Of a DNA stretch of 64,000 nucleotides, positions 43,991 to 54,287 are shown in pieces. Below the pieces are notes generated by a model. It worked only from the letters and a program-made list of their open reading frames with translations, made no database searches and was not told where the DNA came from. This DNA is from Vandiemenella viatica. Lineage: Eukaryota; Arthropoda; Insecta; Orthoptera; Morabidae. Location of the stretch: positions 62,716,531-62,780,530 of the forward strand of contig CM061918.1 of NCBI GenBank assembly GCA_031002005.1, written 5' to 3'. Each line of letters begins with the position of its first letter. Within the stretch, counting starts at the first letter, position 1. Position numbers and translations under genes: made by a program.

Positions 43991-44254
43991 AGTTTTCCGT
44001 GCTGATGGAGCGCTGTATGCGTGCGAACCGAAAGAACACTGTGAGGAACGCGCATTTTTCAGAGACCAAATTAGTGGGGAAAAGACATAACCAGGACGGC
44101 CTGCTTATAGTCGGCAACGATTGAACTCACTTCGTTGTCCTCAAGTCTGGTGTGACGCTGAATCCAAACTGCTATATAATTTACATCACGAGGTTTGAAT
44201 CCATATTCAAATTTCATTATGGACGTCAATCTCCGAGCTATCCTGTAGATCATT

Positions 44255-44467
44255 TTAGCCTTTACGTTTTGTCGACGTCCGTGTTATCAGAGGTGGTAGA
44301 GGATTGAGAACTAGGAACAAGAAGGAATTCGGCCACGGTCTTTTGAAGGAACCATCCCATCATTCGCCTGGATTGATGTCATTAAACCATTCAAAACCGA
44401 AATCCGGAGGGCCGGAAAGAGGCTTGAACCCACGTCCTACCGTTACCGCTCATCCACAAGGCTCGGT
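44255..44467 (-). mobile_element. SINE-A copy, minus strand
   Basis: TTTACGTTTTGTCGACGTCC starts it and the head GACCGAGCCTTGTGGATGAGCGG (minus strand) ends it. The B box region is shortened. Confidence 0.7.
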
Positions 44468-44517
44468 CCTTTGTATATACCACACACACATAGGCGAAAA
44501 CTAGTCTTGCTACTCCT

Positions 44518-44690
44518 ATGAACCACTCGCTGAGTTTGCCCCGTGTGAAGGATAGAATGACGACTGATTTTATTACACTGCAACAGTGATGTGAGGAAGA
44601 ATTCCATGCCTGGGACCCCCCCCCCAGACCCTGCGTTTCAAGCAGCGCTTTTGCGTCCGAAGATGCGTATAGTGGTTGTATTTTTACGCT
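44518..44690 (+). repeat. Direct repeat flanking the MADF element, left copy
   Basis: This segment, starting ATGAACCACTCGCTGAG and ending near TTTTTACGCT, recurs in the same orientation at 46366-46535. The pair brackets the MADF/hAT block like terminal direct repeats. The left copy has a run of C (GGGACCCCCCCCCC) not shared by the right. Confidence 0.7.
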
Positions 44691-44996
44691 ACTTCTATGG
44701 CCTTGTCCACACTTGTATACAAAGTCGAGCGATTCTTGTATCTAGACAATGTCTATAAGAAATCGAGCGATTGTATATAGACAATCGAAAGACAAATTCA
44801 TGTCTATAGACATGCTTTTAGAACAAATTCGCCGAACTTTGGTCTCCCGTTCGAAATGGGAGACATGAGATAATTGTTAGACAATGTCGCGCAATATTTC
44901 GTAGTGTGGACGTTTTGGTTGACTTTGTCGTCAGTTATTGTCGGTGAGCTCTGGAGAGCGTGGTCGATTTTCTTTATTTTTGTTTTTTATTGCAAG

Positions 44997-45360
44997 ATGC
45001 AGCCTACAGAGAAAGTGTTATCGTTAATAGAAGAACATTTTCACTTGACATCTTGTTTGTGGGAAATGACTAATCCCGAATAAAAAAATCGAACCAAAAA
45101 GAAAATAGTTATTAAAGAGCTGCCAAAAAAATATGCAGTGTCCGTAGGCCATGTAGGAAAAAACTCCAAAATTTGAAAACAGCTTTTCATCGAGAGCATA
45201 AAAAATAAATCAGGTGAAGAAGAATGGAGTATCTCTTATAAATAATGCTTGGTTCGCATACGAACATTTATTTCTACTGCAAGTTTTAGAATCAAGGTGT
45301 AGCAGAAGCACAGACTGCGATGAAGACGAAAATAGTGAATCAGGTACTACAGAAAACATT
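44997..45360 (+). pseudogene. MADF-domain protein fragment, broken
   Basis: From ATG at 44997 the frame reads MQPTEKVLSLIEEH...CLWEMTNPE, the start of a MADF (Myb/SANT-like, DNA-binding) domain. A TAA replaces the expected aromatic codon after NPE, but the same frame continues KNRTKKKIVIKELPKKYAVS. A frame change near 45150 leads into RKKLQNLKTAFHREHKK, and a further change into AWFAYEHLFLLQVLESR and an acidic tail. It ends at a splice-donor-like GTAAGT (45361). One nonsense and at least two frameshifts make it non-functional. It could be a transposon accessory gene or a copied host gene. Confidence 0.72.
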
Positions 45361-45705
45361 GTAAGTACATTAAAATGTTTTATTTAATTTTTATACTTGG
45401 ATATAGAACAGAAAACAATGTTATTGAAATACAGGTGATTTTATTAATAACAACAACCTACTAACACAAAATATTACTATGTGGTGTTAGTAAAAAAATT
45501 CACACCTCCACCAACGCTTCTTTTTTCGCTTATTTTCATTGTCCATGATTACAACTTTGCAAGCAGCGATCCCAACAAAGTCACTAAGCAACTAACGAGC
45601 AACAAGGCTTTCAAGTGTGTACACGCGACAAAGTATCTAGACTCTCTATATACATTGTCAATATACTGTACATATCTATAGACAGTTACCAGCATGTCTA
45701 TAGAC

Positions 45706-46344
45706 CGGGGGCCCCCAAACTTTTTACCCCGTCGACCCCTTGATACGATATTTGCCTTCTTACCGACCCCCACAAGTATTTAATAAAAACATTGAATCAT
45801 TTTTGGCATTTCTGATGATAAGCAATAAGGAGGACTGCATAACAACTCAGCGAAATAATTTTTAAAATCCACCCAATAAAATTAACAGAAAAACGAGATA
45901 CTTTCCACTATTATTATAATCTCAAAAAATAGGAACAAAACTATGGATAGATGGAATAAATTTCAAATAAAGACCTGCCAAAAAGAACAGATGGTTGTTG
46001 CACTGTTTTAACTTGCCACATAGCGATGAATCCACCTTCCTAAGTCACTCTTCAACCCTCAATACTGTTACTATCACCTCCTGACAACCACCTTACCTCC
46101 GTGAGCAAAAGTAATTGGTTGAAAGTTTCATCACTTACTTCACATGACTTCACAAACAGACGAGAATTGAGAGGATGAGCTTTAATTTTACTTATTGGCC
46201 TGATTTTTAGTTGAGCATTCCTATTTTTTCCCTGTACGGTTTAATTGATCCTCTTTAATATTAATCGACCCCCTGTATTAATCGACCCCGGGAGATCTCT
46301 TATCGACACCAAGGGGTCGGTATCGACCACTTTGCGGACCCCTG
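45706..46344 (-). mobile_element. Non-autonomous hAT element with perfect 8-bp target duplication
   Basis: The element begins CGGGGGCCCCCAAACTTTT and ends GTCGGTATCGACCACTTTGCGGACCCCTG. It is flanked on both sides by CTATAGAC (45698-45705 and 46345-46352), a perfect 8-bp duplication typical of hAT transposons. Its right end, reverse complemented, matches the left end of the hAT remnant at 39874. The 639-bp interior has no recognisable transposase. It is nested in the MADF-pseudogene element at about 44.7-46.4 kb. Confidence 0.85.
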
Positions 46345-46365
46345 CTATAGACGATTGCTCGACTT

Positions 46366-46535
46366 ATGAACCACTGGCTGAATTTGACCTCATGTGAAGG
46401 ATCGAATGACGACTGATTGCAATACACTACAACAGTGTTCTGCGGAAGACTTCCATGCCGTAGACCCTCAGACGCTGCGTTTCAAGCGGTGCTTTTGTCT
46501 CTGAAGAAGCTTACAGGGGTTGTACTTTTACGATT
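46366..46535 (+). repeat. Direct repeat flanking the MADF element, right copy
   Basis: This is the partner of 44518-44690, sharing ATGAACCACT.GCTGA, GTGAAGGAT.GAATGACGACTG, CCATGCC, GCTGCGTTTCAAGC and TTTTACG in order. By eye the two copies are diverged but clearly homologous along their length. Confidence 0.7.
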
Positions 46536-46599
46536 TTTCACCCCCTTCCTCCGTTAAATTTTGGGCCCACCCCTTTGACTCAGGTGGCAGCATCATCGT

Positions 46600-47030
46600 A
46601 ATGGTGTCCGGCGCTGACACGGGATTAGCTGATTCTAGTCCTCGTGGTGGAGGACTTGGTTGGTAGATTAGGAAAGGTGGTGGTGCATGATTCCTGATCA
46701 CCGGATTATGCGTGGAAGTCCTGGGTTAAACCTCTCCACAGTGCGTATGGAGTGAGGGCATACGACACTGTTGATGGTGATTGGTCCGTCGGATAGGGAC
46801 GTCAAGTTTGGCGACCCCCGGGGGGTCTTTCGGACTAAGGTCTCAATGGGCAAGCAGTGGCATTCACCCTCTCCCTTCTTTCATCTCTTATCCACAACAA
46901 AAACAATACCTTACGCTGAACACAGACACCATCACGCCGATAATCACAATAACACGAATAGTAACACGTTGGGCAAGGCATGGGAAAACAACCTCCCTTC
47001 AACGTTCCCATAGACGGGTGAACACTACCT
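46600..47030 (+). repeat. Possible further SINE/LINE-derived repeat
   Basis: The block contains CTGATTCTAGTCCTCGTGG, GATCACCGGATTATGCGTGG, a B-box-like CCTGGGTTAAACCTC, and GGTGATTGGTCCGTCGGATAGGGACG. These strings look like a dispersed arthropod repeat, but there is only one copy here, so boundaries and class are uncertain. The start of the truncated SINE at 47065 follows. Confidence 0.35.
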
Positions 47031-47064
47031 TCGGTAACCGCATACACTGGGATACGGATATAGG

Positions 47065-47160
47065 GCCGGGATGCTTCCTTCAAAAGGCCATGGCCGAATT
47101 CCTTCCCATTCCTTGCCCCCCATCCTTTCCCGTCTATAAAGACCTCGCAGATAAAAAAAA
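47065..47160 (+). mobile_element. 5'-truncated young SINE-A with 11-bp target duplication
   Basis: ACGGATATAGG occurs at 47054-47064 and 47161-47171. Between them only the 3' part remains (CCGGGATGCTTCCTTC to AAGACCTCGCAG) plus an A-tail. The truncation together with duplication and tail is a direct record of LINE-type target-primed insertion. Confidence 0.9.
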
Positions 47161-47539
47161 ACGGATATAGGACCCAAAGAAGAAGTTTAATGACTAAACT
47201 ATCGAAGAAATGCTGGATAAGTAGGAAAATGCTCCCCACTTTTTCTGCTTTTAGAGAGATCTACTGTAGGATGACATTTTACTACCACTAACATTCATAT
47301 CCCGGAATGGCAGAGAATATAAATAATAGAAATCAGGGCCAGAACCGATACTTTTTTATACTATTTTTTTTACACGAGCGATTAGGAAATTGGATAAAAA
47401 AGATTTATCGAGGGAGAAAACCTCAGAAGCAGGTCTCAAGAAATCGCTTCAGTAATGTTTTCAAAGATTTTCCTAGGTCACTCAAGGCGAATCCGGGGAT
47501 GGTATCTTAAGATAGGCCATGGGCGCCTCCTGCCATATC

Positions 47540-48500
47540 TCTTCCTACGCATATACGTATAGGTGCAACGCAACGTCCGCCATCCACTTTTTAGTGAATC
47601 GCGGAGTGATACTAATAGAGATACAAAAGTATCCCATATGTTAATTGAATACATAAGCTATCAGTATATTTAAAATTCGTTGAAATCCGTGCTTTAATTT
47701 TTGCGCAGACAGAATTACATAATTTACTACATTGGTCCCTGTGTCGTGGGGAAAAAACTTGTCATCAAAAAACGTATGACATCAGCTATCACTGTGGGTT
47801 GCTTTTGTTCGTTATGAGGTGCGTGACAAGTGCACAGACAGACAAAAGATTTAAAAAAATTCGGTTTTGGTCTGAGTATCACCGGTAACGTGACCGAGAC
47901 AAAAAATGCTCTATTCGTTAAGCGATGATATAAGCTATATCGACGTAAAGGGATGATACTGTAAACTTAGAATTTTTGACTGTTTCATCAGAAACAATGG
48001 GCAAAAGAACCTCCTATATGTTAACCGATGAGATAAGCTATCACTGTGCGAACTTTCTTTGAAATCTGTTTGCGCACGGATGGTCACACAGGTTTTAGGT
48101 GGGGTTCCCATTATTTATTAATTTAATTATTTATTTGATATTCTCTGGTAAAACTAAATTAATTAGCTTAGTTAGCTAAAATGAAAGGCGTTCTTTAACA
48201 AAAATTTGCATCACATGTAAATCTAAATTGTCATTTATTTACACTTATACAAGTATTGTTTAGCGAAAACTCCTGTTAGCAAATCTCTTTGCAAGGGCCG
48301 TTATTTGGGCTTGACATGAATTTAAGTGCAGTGACTTGAGTGTTTGAAATCATTAGCGTGTCAACAGCACCCGACGTATGCTAACACCACCATCTAGATC
48401 TTCCTTCAAAATATTCTTTGTTCCTAGTTACTTTGTAAATTTTCAACTAGCCACCAATATAGGCTGCCAGCTAATCCTTGCCCCATGCAAGTCTCTTGAT
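47540..48500. other. Anonymous DNA
   Basis: Repeated phrases (ATGATATAAGCTAT/GATGAGATAAGCTATCACTGT) at about 47780, 47930 and 48020 hint at a decayed repeat. No gene was recognised. Confidence 0.35.
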
Positions 48501-48502
48501 CA

Positions 48503-48696
48503 GTGAGTGGTGGGTGAGCGGTGACGCTCTGGCCTCGCATTCGGGAGGACGCCGGATCGAATCTCCGTCCGGATTATTCAGATTTGTGTTTCCCCAAATT
48601 CTCCAAGTGAGTGCCGGTATGGTTCCTTCAAAAGGCCACGGCCCAGTCCTTTCCCGCCTCTAATGACCTCGACGTTGACGAGGCGTAAAGCCATAG
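48503..48696 (+). mobile_element. SINE-A copy
   Basis: The head GTGAGTGGTGGGTGAGCGG, CCTCGCATTCGGGAGGACGC, a damaged B box GATCGAATCTCC, and tail GACCTCGACGTTGACGAGGCG are present. A part of the body is missing after GGCCACGGCCC. Confidence 0.75.
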
Positions 48697-49240
48697 AAAA
48701 AGCAGACTTACATAGGGGCCATGACAGGAAACGACACTGTTGATGGCTCGGAGGCGTTGTTCTTGGAAGCGCATGGGGGTGAAGGACCGGTTGCCTGCCT
48801 CCGACGCTCTCCAAGCAGCCTGGCTTTATTTCTTTGAGGGACACTTAAATCTGTTGTGTATGAAACACCTGTCTATTCTGAATTGGATCTGGTTACAAGA
48901 ATCATCTGCGCTGGTACTGATATCCAAGAGAATCCAGGTATTTCCTATCGCGTCCAGCAATCCGTGGTCCAGCAATGTAACATCTCCCGTTACATTACAA
49001 AATGAAATAAATGTTTTCCCCTAATCTGTGTCGTGTCTTTTCATTTCTTAAACCTCTGCTATCACTTTCCCATGTCGTTCCCCATCATGGGTCTCTATGT
49101 CATTCTGAATCGTTTTGATATTCTCTACCTCTTCTTAACTTCTACTGCCCACCGTGACTCTGAAGTCACGTCAAATTTTATCGTTATACTAGCTGGTACC
49201 CACGACTTCGTTCGTATTTGTAAAGAATTTGGATTGTCAG
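48697..49240. other. Anonymous DNA with a 2A-like coding motif
   Basis: A + strand frame near 48905-48955 reads IICAGTDIQENPG, similar to the NPG end of 2A peptides used by some non-LTR retrotransposons. The frame is short and no RT follows. The rest is unrecognised. Confidence 0.3.
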
Positions 49241-49925
49241 CTACCGACATCTAACCACCATAGTGCACTATGGGAGACTCGATTGCTATTACCACACACA
49301 AACGCCAGTCATCTGCGCCATGTAGTTCAGGCAGCAAAGTAAAATATACGGACACACATGTCTTTGTTCGAAATACGAAAATATACTTGATCGACCTATT
49401 TTAACCACCATATCTCACACATTCCCACAGTTACTGAAATTCGGCCACCGTTGTGATCGACGGATGACTCTGTGCTACTACCACACACAAACACCAGTGA
49501 TCTGCGATAGATAGTTTTGGCTGAAAAGTGATACACCATGACACATACGTTTTTGGTAGGAATTTGAAAGTGCCGCATGTCGACCACTTTCAACCACCAT
49601 ATCTCCCACACCCCCATATCTACCGACATCTAACCATCTAACCACCATAGTACACGATAGGAGACACGATACCACTACCACACACAAAAACCATTGGTCT
49701 ATGCTATGTAGTTGTGGCAGCAGAGTGATATATACGGAGACACATGTCTTTGGTTGAAACACGAAAATGCCCTGCATCGACTACTTTTAACCATCATATC
49801 TCCCACATCCCCACAGCTATCGACATTCGGCCAACGTTGTGGACGACAGGAAATTCCATGCTACTTCCACACACAAAGACCAGTGATCTGTGGTAGGTAG
49901 TGATGGCTAAAAAGTGAAATATAGG
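49241..49925 (+). repeat. Satellite-like tandem array, about 190-bp units, four units
   Basis: Units start near 49241, 49430, 49617 and 49815 and share ACCACACACAAA, CCAGTGATCTG, TTTTAACCACCATATCTCCCACA and related strings. Units 1 and 3 share GACATCTAACCACCATAGT, while 2 and 4 share ATTCGGCCA.CGTTGTG, indicating a two-unit higher-order repeat. Just upstream (49190-49215) is an RTE-like CTAGCTGGTACCCACGACTTCG start. Confidence 0.8.
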
Positions 49926-50299
49926 AAAACATATAAAAGATTTCGCATTAGGAGCGTTATTCTTTTCTTGACCAGCATGACTTGAGTGCTACAATATGAC
50001 TGCTTTATATTTAGGTTGTTTGCATTCACACCAATATACGAGTAGTATTATCTTTGGTAGGTAGCATTGAATGTTGGACTGCACTCATTTGTCGTCTTCC
50101 TGTGCTGGTGCAAGTTAGGTATTATTTACAGTGATAGTCTACTATTGTTATTTTTCAAGGAACAAAAATACTTAGTGATAAATGTAAGTATCATTCTTAA
50201 TTATAAACACTGCATTTCATGTAACTATAAATATTGCAAGCGTTATGAGTGAAGTGAATTTAGGTCAGTTTCTCTGAAGTCACGTTGGGCAGAAATGGA

Positions 50300-51137
50300 A
50301 TCATACCTCACTTTGTTACAGAGTGATGGACCACAAAAAGTTTTATGGAAAACGTAAAAAAGATGAAGAACATGAAGTTAGGCCTTTTTCTGGGTATGAA
50401 TCAGAAGATTCTGTCTTAGCTTCAGATAGTGAGATAGAAAATCGCCAAGGTGACATAGTTATAGCCGAGAGTGATAATGATAGTGCAGAGGACGGTGATA
50501 ATGGTGTACTTGTGAATTATGAAAGTGATAACGAGAATTTAGTGATGAATCTCAAGCCAATTATGATTGGAAACGTTCTAGCAATCGTATTATTCTTCCT
50601 GTTCAACCATGGAAGAGTTCTCCCCCTTGTGCACCGGAAGAACCTCGTCTACTTATGACCTTTTTGATTGTTCGATGGTAAAATTGTGGATAAATGCTGC
50701 ATATCATACCAACTTATATGCAATACAGAAAGACATTTCTAAACCAATAAACACTGATAAAATGAAATTGAAAGATTTTTGGGTTGTTGTGCATGTACAT
50801 GTCCATGCATCATCTCGTATGTATTGGAAAACTACTGCTCGGATTCCAGCTGTTGCTGAATCCTGTAATTAATTGTTATTACATTATTCTTTACTTACTT
50901 CCAATTTTATTGTAACATGCAGCTGCAATCTTGCCTTGAAACAGAAATACTAAATTATTTGTACAAGACTGAACAAAAAAATGTAACTGCTCACTGTGAC
51001 CTCAGAGTCACAGATCTATTTTGAAAAAATGAATAATTTCAAATTCACCTTATATGTGTTAAATACATTATTCTTTAACATTCTGTGCATATAAATATTT
51101 CTTTGTACATGAAATAATAATTTGGGCAATAGAGGGT
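50300..51137 (+). mobile_element. Internally deleted piggyBac-like element
   Basis: The right edge reads ...GCAATAGAGGG followed by TTAA (51138-51141), the piggyBac terminus and target. The + strand coding remnant starts with an acidic Ser/Glu/Asp-rich N-terminus (ESDNDSAEDGD). It continues in another frame into the domain beginning YDLFDCSMVKLWIN, then TNLYAIQKDISKPINTDKMK, characteristic of piggyBac transposases. Coding sequence stops near 50870, before the catalytic aspartates. A subterminal GTGACCTCAGAGTCAC palindrome lies at 50995-51015, and a similar block (CTCTGAAGTCACGT) at 50272. A matching left terminus with TTAA was not found. It sits about 100 bases upstream of the second ACE exon. 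Confidence 0.72.
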
Positions 51138-51235
51138 TAAAATTGTAGCTCTAGTTATGGAATACCCTACAGGTCTGTGAATATGTGTGACATATAGTGG
51201 TGCGCGATCCGACAGCTTTGTTTTGCGTGTTGCAG

Positions 51236-51394
51236 CTGAACATTTCTGCGGAGCAAGCCAAGTTCCAGAAGCAGCAGTGGCAGGAGACCATCAAGTACCC
51301 GTGGCACACGTACAAGGACCCAGACCTCAAGCGGCAGTTCAGCAAGTACTCCGTGCTGGGCACAGCGGCGCTGTCGGAGGAAAAGTTCGACAAG
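51236..51394 (+). CDS. Ance: ACE-like peptidyl-dipeptidase, second coding exon
   Basis: This exon encodes 53 residues that continue the ACE N-terminal helical region. It begins LNISAEQAKFQ and includes the conserved stretches YPWHTYKDPDLKRQF and KYSVLGTAALSEEKFDK, the same order as in Drosophila Ance. The acceptor is tgttgcag ending at 51235 and the donor AAG|GTAAGC at 51394/51395. Both are phase 0, matching the upstream exon. The join gives ...NLERK-LNISAEQ..., creating a sequon at N71. The next exons, including the HExxH zinc site, are not visible in 51.4-64 kb. They must lie in the N gap, beyond the window, or on a piece of scaffold placed elsewhere. GC content is again much higher than the neighbouring DNA. 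Confidence 0.87.
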
Positions 51395-51545
51395 GTAAGC
51401 ACTCTGCGCAGGTTGGTGGTGTCGTTTAGGGAAACCTTGGTTGGTTTAGCGAGGCTAGATATTTTGTATTTCGCTGGCAGCCATTACCTTCTGGCATTCT
51501 TCAAGCTGAAAGAATTATACAGGCGATGTTTTCTGTAATTCAAAC

Positions 51546-52075
51546 ATCTTCAGTATGTAAGTACGGAGACTTTCCCGGCGTATGCTTGAAATGAAGTTTT
51601 CACGGGTGTACCGCCGGATAATGAGACAGCCCAGGCGCCGCACCTCCTTATAAGGCCAACGGTTCTCCCCGACGCCCGCGCCCGGCAGTGAGTGGGCGGG
51701 GCTACAGGTGTTCGTTGCGGGCCTAGGAAGTTAATATTGGGCCGTTTGTGGCGGTTGCTGAACATTCGTGCCACGCTCTCTGCGTAGAGTTGCCAAGGCT
51801 GGTTTCCATACCTCGCTAAGACATAGTCCACTATCTCTGTTGTAGGTATCAGCCAATCGAATTTCAATCGCTTCTTTGACTATGTAATCCCAAAAGTATG
51901 AGGTCCTAGCCAATATCGTAACGTTGTTGAAGTCAACCCTGTGGTCATGGTTGTACACATGTTTGGTAATCGCTGACTTGCTATACTGTCCCAGGTGAAG
52001 ATAGCGTTTGTGTTCTTCACACCAGTTTTGTACAGTGCGGATGGTTTGACCGATCTTCATTATGATCTCGAAGTA
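51546..52075 (-). pseudogene. Penelope-like element fragment, second copy
   Basis: The minus strand reads KIGQTIRTVQNWCEEHKRYL, GQYSKSAITKHVYNHDHRVDF, VTILARTSYFWDYIVKEAIEI, YNRDSGLCLSEVWKPALATL, the C-terminal GIY-YIG-linked domain of Penelope-like elements. K-I-G-Q-T replaces the YIGQT start of that domain. The element's end at 51546-51615 carries GGAGACTTTCCCGGCGTA and TTCACGGGTGTACCGCCGGATA, shared with 43661-43725 and partly 11912-11970. It starts about 150 bases after the second ACE exon. Confidence 0.8.
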
Positions 52076-52470
52076 GTAATTAGATAAATTATAATTCTTC
52101 TATTTACTCGCAAACACAACACAAATAATCCGAGTTAGGTTACCAGTGACATATAATTAACGAAAAATCGGCCAAGTGCGGGGCGATCTTTCCGTAAATA
52201 AGATTTCGTGCTCTAACGACCGAAACAGTTATGGATATGGTCACAAAAATCGATGCTTGACGTATTTTCAGGTGATGTAGCGCACTCCACCTCCAACGGT
52301 GCTTCGCTATTTCAGTCGTTCATTTATATTCAAATTTATTGTAAGCTTTATGTGATACAGCTATTATAATGCAGAACAGTTTCTATGATATAGTGTTAAT
52401 ACATGGCAAAATAACCCCAAAATAAAAGCTTTCGTTGTTTTGCTCGTAACTTACAAACTATGAGAAATCT

Positions 52471-52723
52471 TCTTTAAAAAAAAAAACAAAAAAAAAACTG
52501 CTTAAAGTCTCTTAACAGCGAGGTCTTTAGAGACGGGAAAGGATGGGGGACAAGGAATAAGAAGGAATTCGGCCATGGCCTTTTGAAGGAAGCATTCCGG
52601 CATTTGCCTGGAGTGATTTGGGAAACCATGGAAAACTCAAATCTGGATGCCCGGACGGGGATTTGGACCGGCGTCCTCCCGAATGCGAGGCGAGAACGCT
52701 AACCGTTACACCACCACGCTCGG
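52471..52723 (-). mobile_element. Young SINE-A copy with 12-bp target duplication, minus strand
   Basis: TATGAGAAATCT flanks it at 52459-52470 and 52724-52735. The A-rich tail is at the left, body CTTAACAGCGAGGTCTTTAGAG in the middle and head GAGCGTGGTGGTGTAACGG (minus strand) at the right. Confidence 0.9.
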
Positions 52724-53008
52724 TATGAGAAATCTAATTGTCTTTTTTTTAAACGGGATTTGATCGGCATGTGGAAACAAATTTTAGATTCCTTGATAAC
52801 AGCTTTTTTTTAGAGGAATATATTGTGAGTTTACAACCTTGACGACCGCTGAAGTCTACTGGAAATAAAGTATTAGCTTTTTACTGAACGAGCTTCAAAC
52901 AACTATACTTAACTGCAGAAAAAAAAACATATTTTTGACACCCTTTACATGCAACCGCTGCCCCTCCCTTCCCTGTAATATAATTAATATAAGTTTTATA
53001 TGTTATAT

Positions 53009-54008
53009 NNNNNNNNNNNNNNNNNNNNNNNNNNNNNNNNNNNNNNNNNNNNNNNNNNNNNNNNNNNNNNNNNNNNNNNNNNNNNNNNNNNNNNNNNNNN
53101 NNNNNNNNNNNNNNNNNNNNNNNNNNNNNNNNNNNNNNNNNNNNNNNNNNNNNNNNNNNNNNNNNNNNNNNNNNNNNNNNNNNNNNNNNNNNNNNNNNNN
53201 NNNNNNNNNNNNNNNNNNNNNNNNNNNNNNNNNNNNNNNNNNNNNNNNNNNNNNNNNNNNNNNNNNNNNNNNNNNNNNNNNNNNNNNNNNNNNNNNNNNN
53301 NNNNNNNNNNNNNNNNNNNNNNNNNNNNNNNNNNNNNNNNNNNNNNNNNNNNNNNNNNNNNNNNNNNNNNNNNNNNNNNNNNNNNNNNNNNNNNNNNNNN
53401 NNNNNNNNNNNNNNNNNNNNNNNNNNNNNNNNNNNNNNNNNNNNNNNNNNNNNNNNNNNNNNNNNNNNNNNNNNNNNNNNNNNNNNNNNNNNNNNNNNNN
53501 NNNNNNNNNNNNNNNNNNNNNNNNNNNNNNNNNNNNNNNNNNNNNNNNNNNNNNNNNNNNNNNNNNNNNNNNNNNNNNNNNNNNNNNNNNNNNNNNNNNN
53601 NNNNNNNNNNNNNNNNNNNNNNNNNNNNNNNNNNNNNNNNNNNNNNNNNNNNNNNNNNNNNNNNNNNNNNNNNNNNNNNNNNNNNNNNNNNNNNNNNNNN
53701 NNNNNNNNNNNNNNNNNNNNNNNNNNNNNNNNNNNNNNNNNNNNNNNNNNNNNNNNNNNNNNNNNNNNNNNNNNNNNNNNNNNNNNNNNNNNNNNNNNNN
53801 NNNNNNNNNNNNNNNNNNNNNNNNNNNNNNNNNNNNNNNNNNNNNNNNNNNNNNNNNNNNNNNNNNNNNNNNNNNNNNNNNNNNNNNNNNNNNNNNNNNN
53901 NNNNNNNNNNNNNNNNNNNNNNNNNNNNNNNNNNNNNNNNNNNNNNNNNNNNNNNNNNNNNNNNNNNNNNNNNNNNNNNNNNNNNNNNNNNNNNNNNNNN
54001 NNNNNNNN
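53009..54008. other. Assembly gap of exactly 1000 N
   Basis: The run of N is exactly 1000 bases long, which suggests a placeholder rather than a measured distance. Any apparent reading frame across it is an artefact. It separates the end of unique ACE-intron sequence from copy B of the duplication, so the order and distance across it are not established. Confidence 0.99.
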
Positions 54009-54287
54009 TTTTTTACCTCAACCCCCGCTATTCATCTGATTTAAGTCCTTGTGACTTTCTCCCGCAATTGAAACATGTCTTAAATGGACGTCATTTTGGA
54101 ACTCTGTAAAACATTCAAAACACTGACCGACCAGTTAAAAGTCCTACCAGTTGAAGCCTTCCAGCGCTGCTATTAAGAATGGAAACAACGACTCCGCTGG
54201 TGTATAGCTGCCCTAGGGAGATCTTTTGAAGGGGATAATATTGTTGTTTGAAAAAAATCAGCCTCATTACTTTTCTCTCACACCTCG
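54009..54287 (+). pseudogene. Mariner transposase 3' end (copy B)
   Basis: This is the copy-B version of the mariner at 22179-23012, entering from the N gap. It keeps the NPRYSSDLSPCDF segment, the RHFGTL stretch and the right terminal repeat ending in CACCTCG, followed by TA at 54288. The terminal repeat is two bases shorter than in copy A. The left part is hidden in the gap. Confidence 0.8.

Larger units (their letters stand above)
44698..46365 (+). mobile_element. Harbinger-like or other DNA element carrying a MADF gene
   Basis: The block opens with GGCCTTGTCCACACTTG and related AAAGTCGAGCGATT repeats. It closes with the reverse-oriented ATTGCTCGACTT before 46366, giving weak inverted ends. 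It holds the MADF pseudogene (44997-45360) and a later hAT insertion (45706-46344). MADF-domain accessory proteins occur in PIF/Harbinger transposons, so that class is likely but not proven. It lies between two diverged direct repeats (44518-44690 and 46366-46535). Confidence 0.45.
38908..51235 (+). other. Large ACE intron (about 12.3 kb) filled with transposon insertions
   Basis: The two in-phase ACE exons are separated by 12,328 bases starting GTCAGT and ending TTGCAG. Inside are a MITE with a minisatellite (39106-39596), a hAT remnant (39874-41005), Penelope-like pieces (41445-41834, 42240-42485, 43661-43990), many SINE copies, a MADF pseudogene containing a nested hAT element (44.7-46.4 kb), a satellite-like array (49.2-49.9 kb) and a deleted piggyBac (50.3-51.1 kb). 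No ACE-like coding sequence was recognised between the exons. Confidence 0.75.

Noticed and set aside
52935..54109. Long open frames of several hundred codons
   Set aside because: They run through the 1000-N gap and contain no real sequence.
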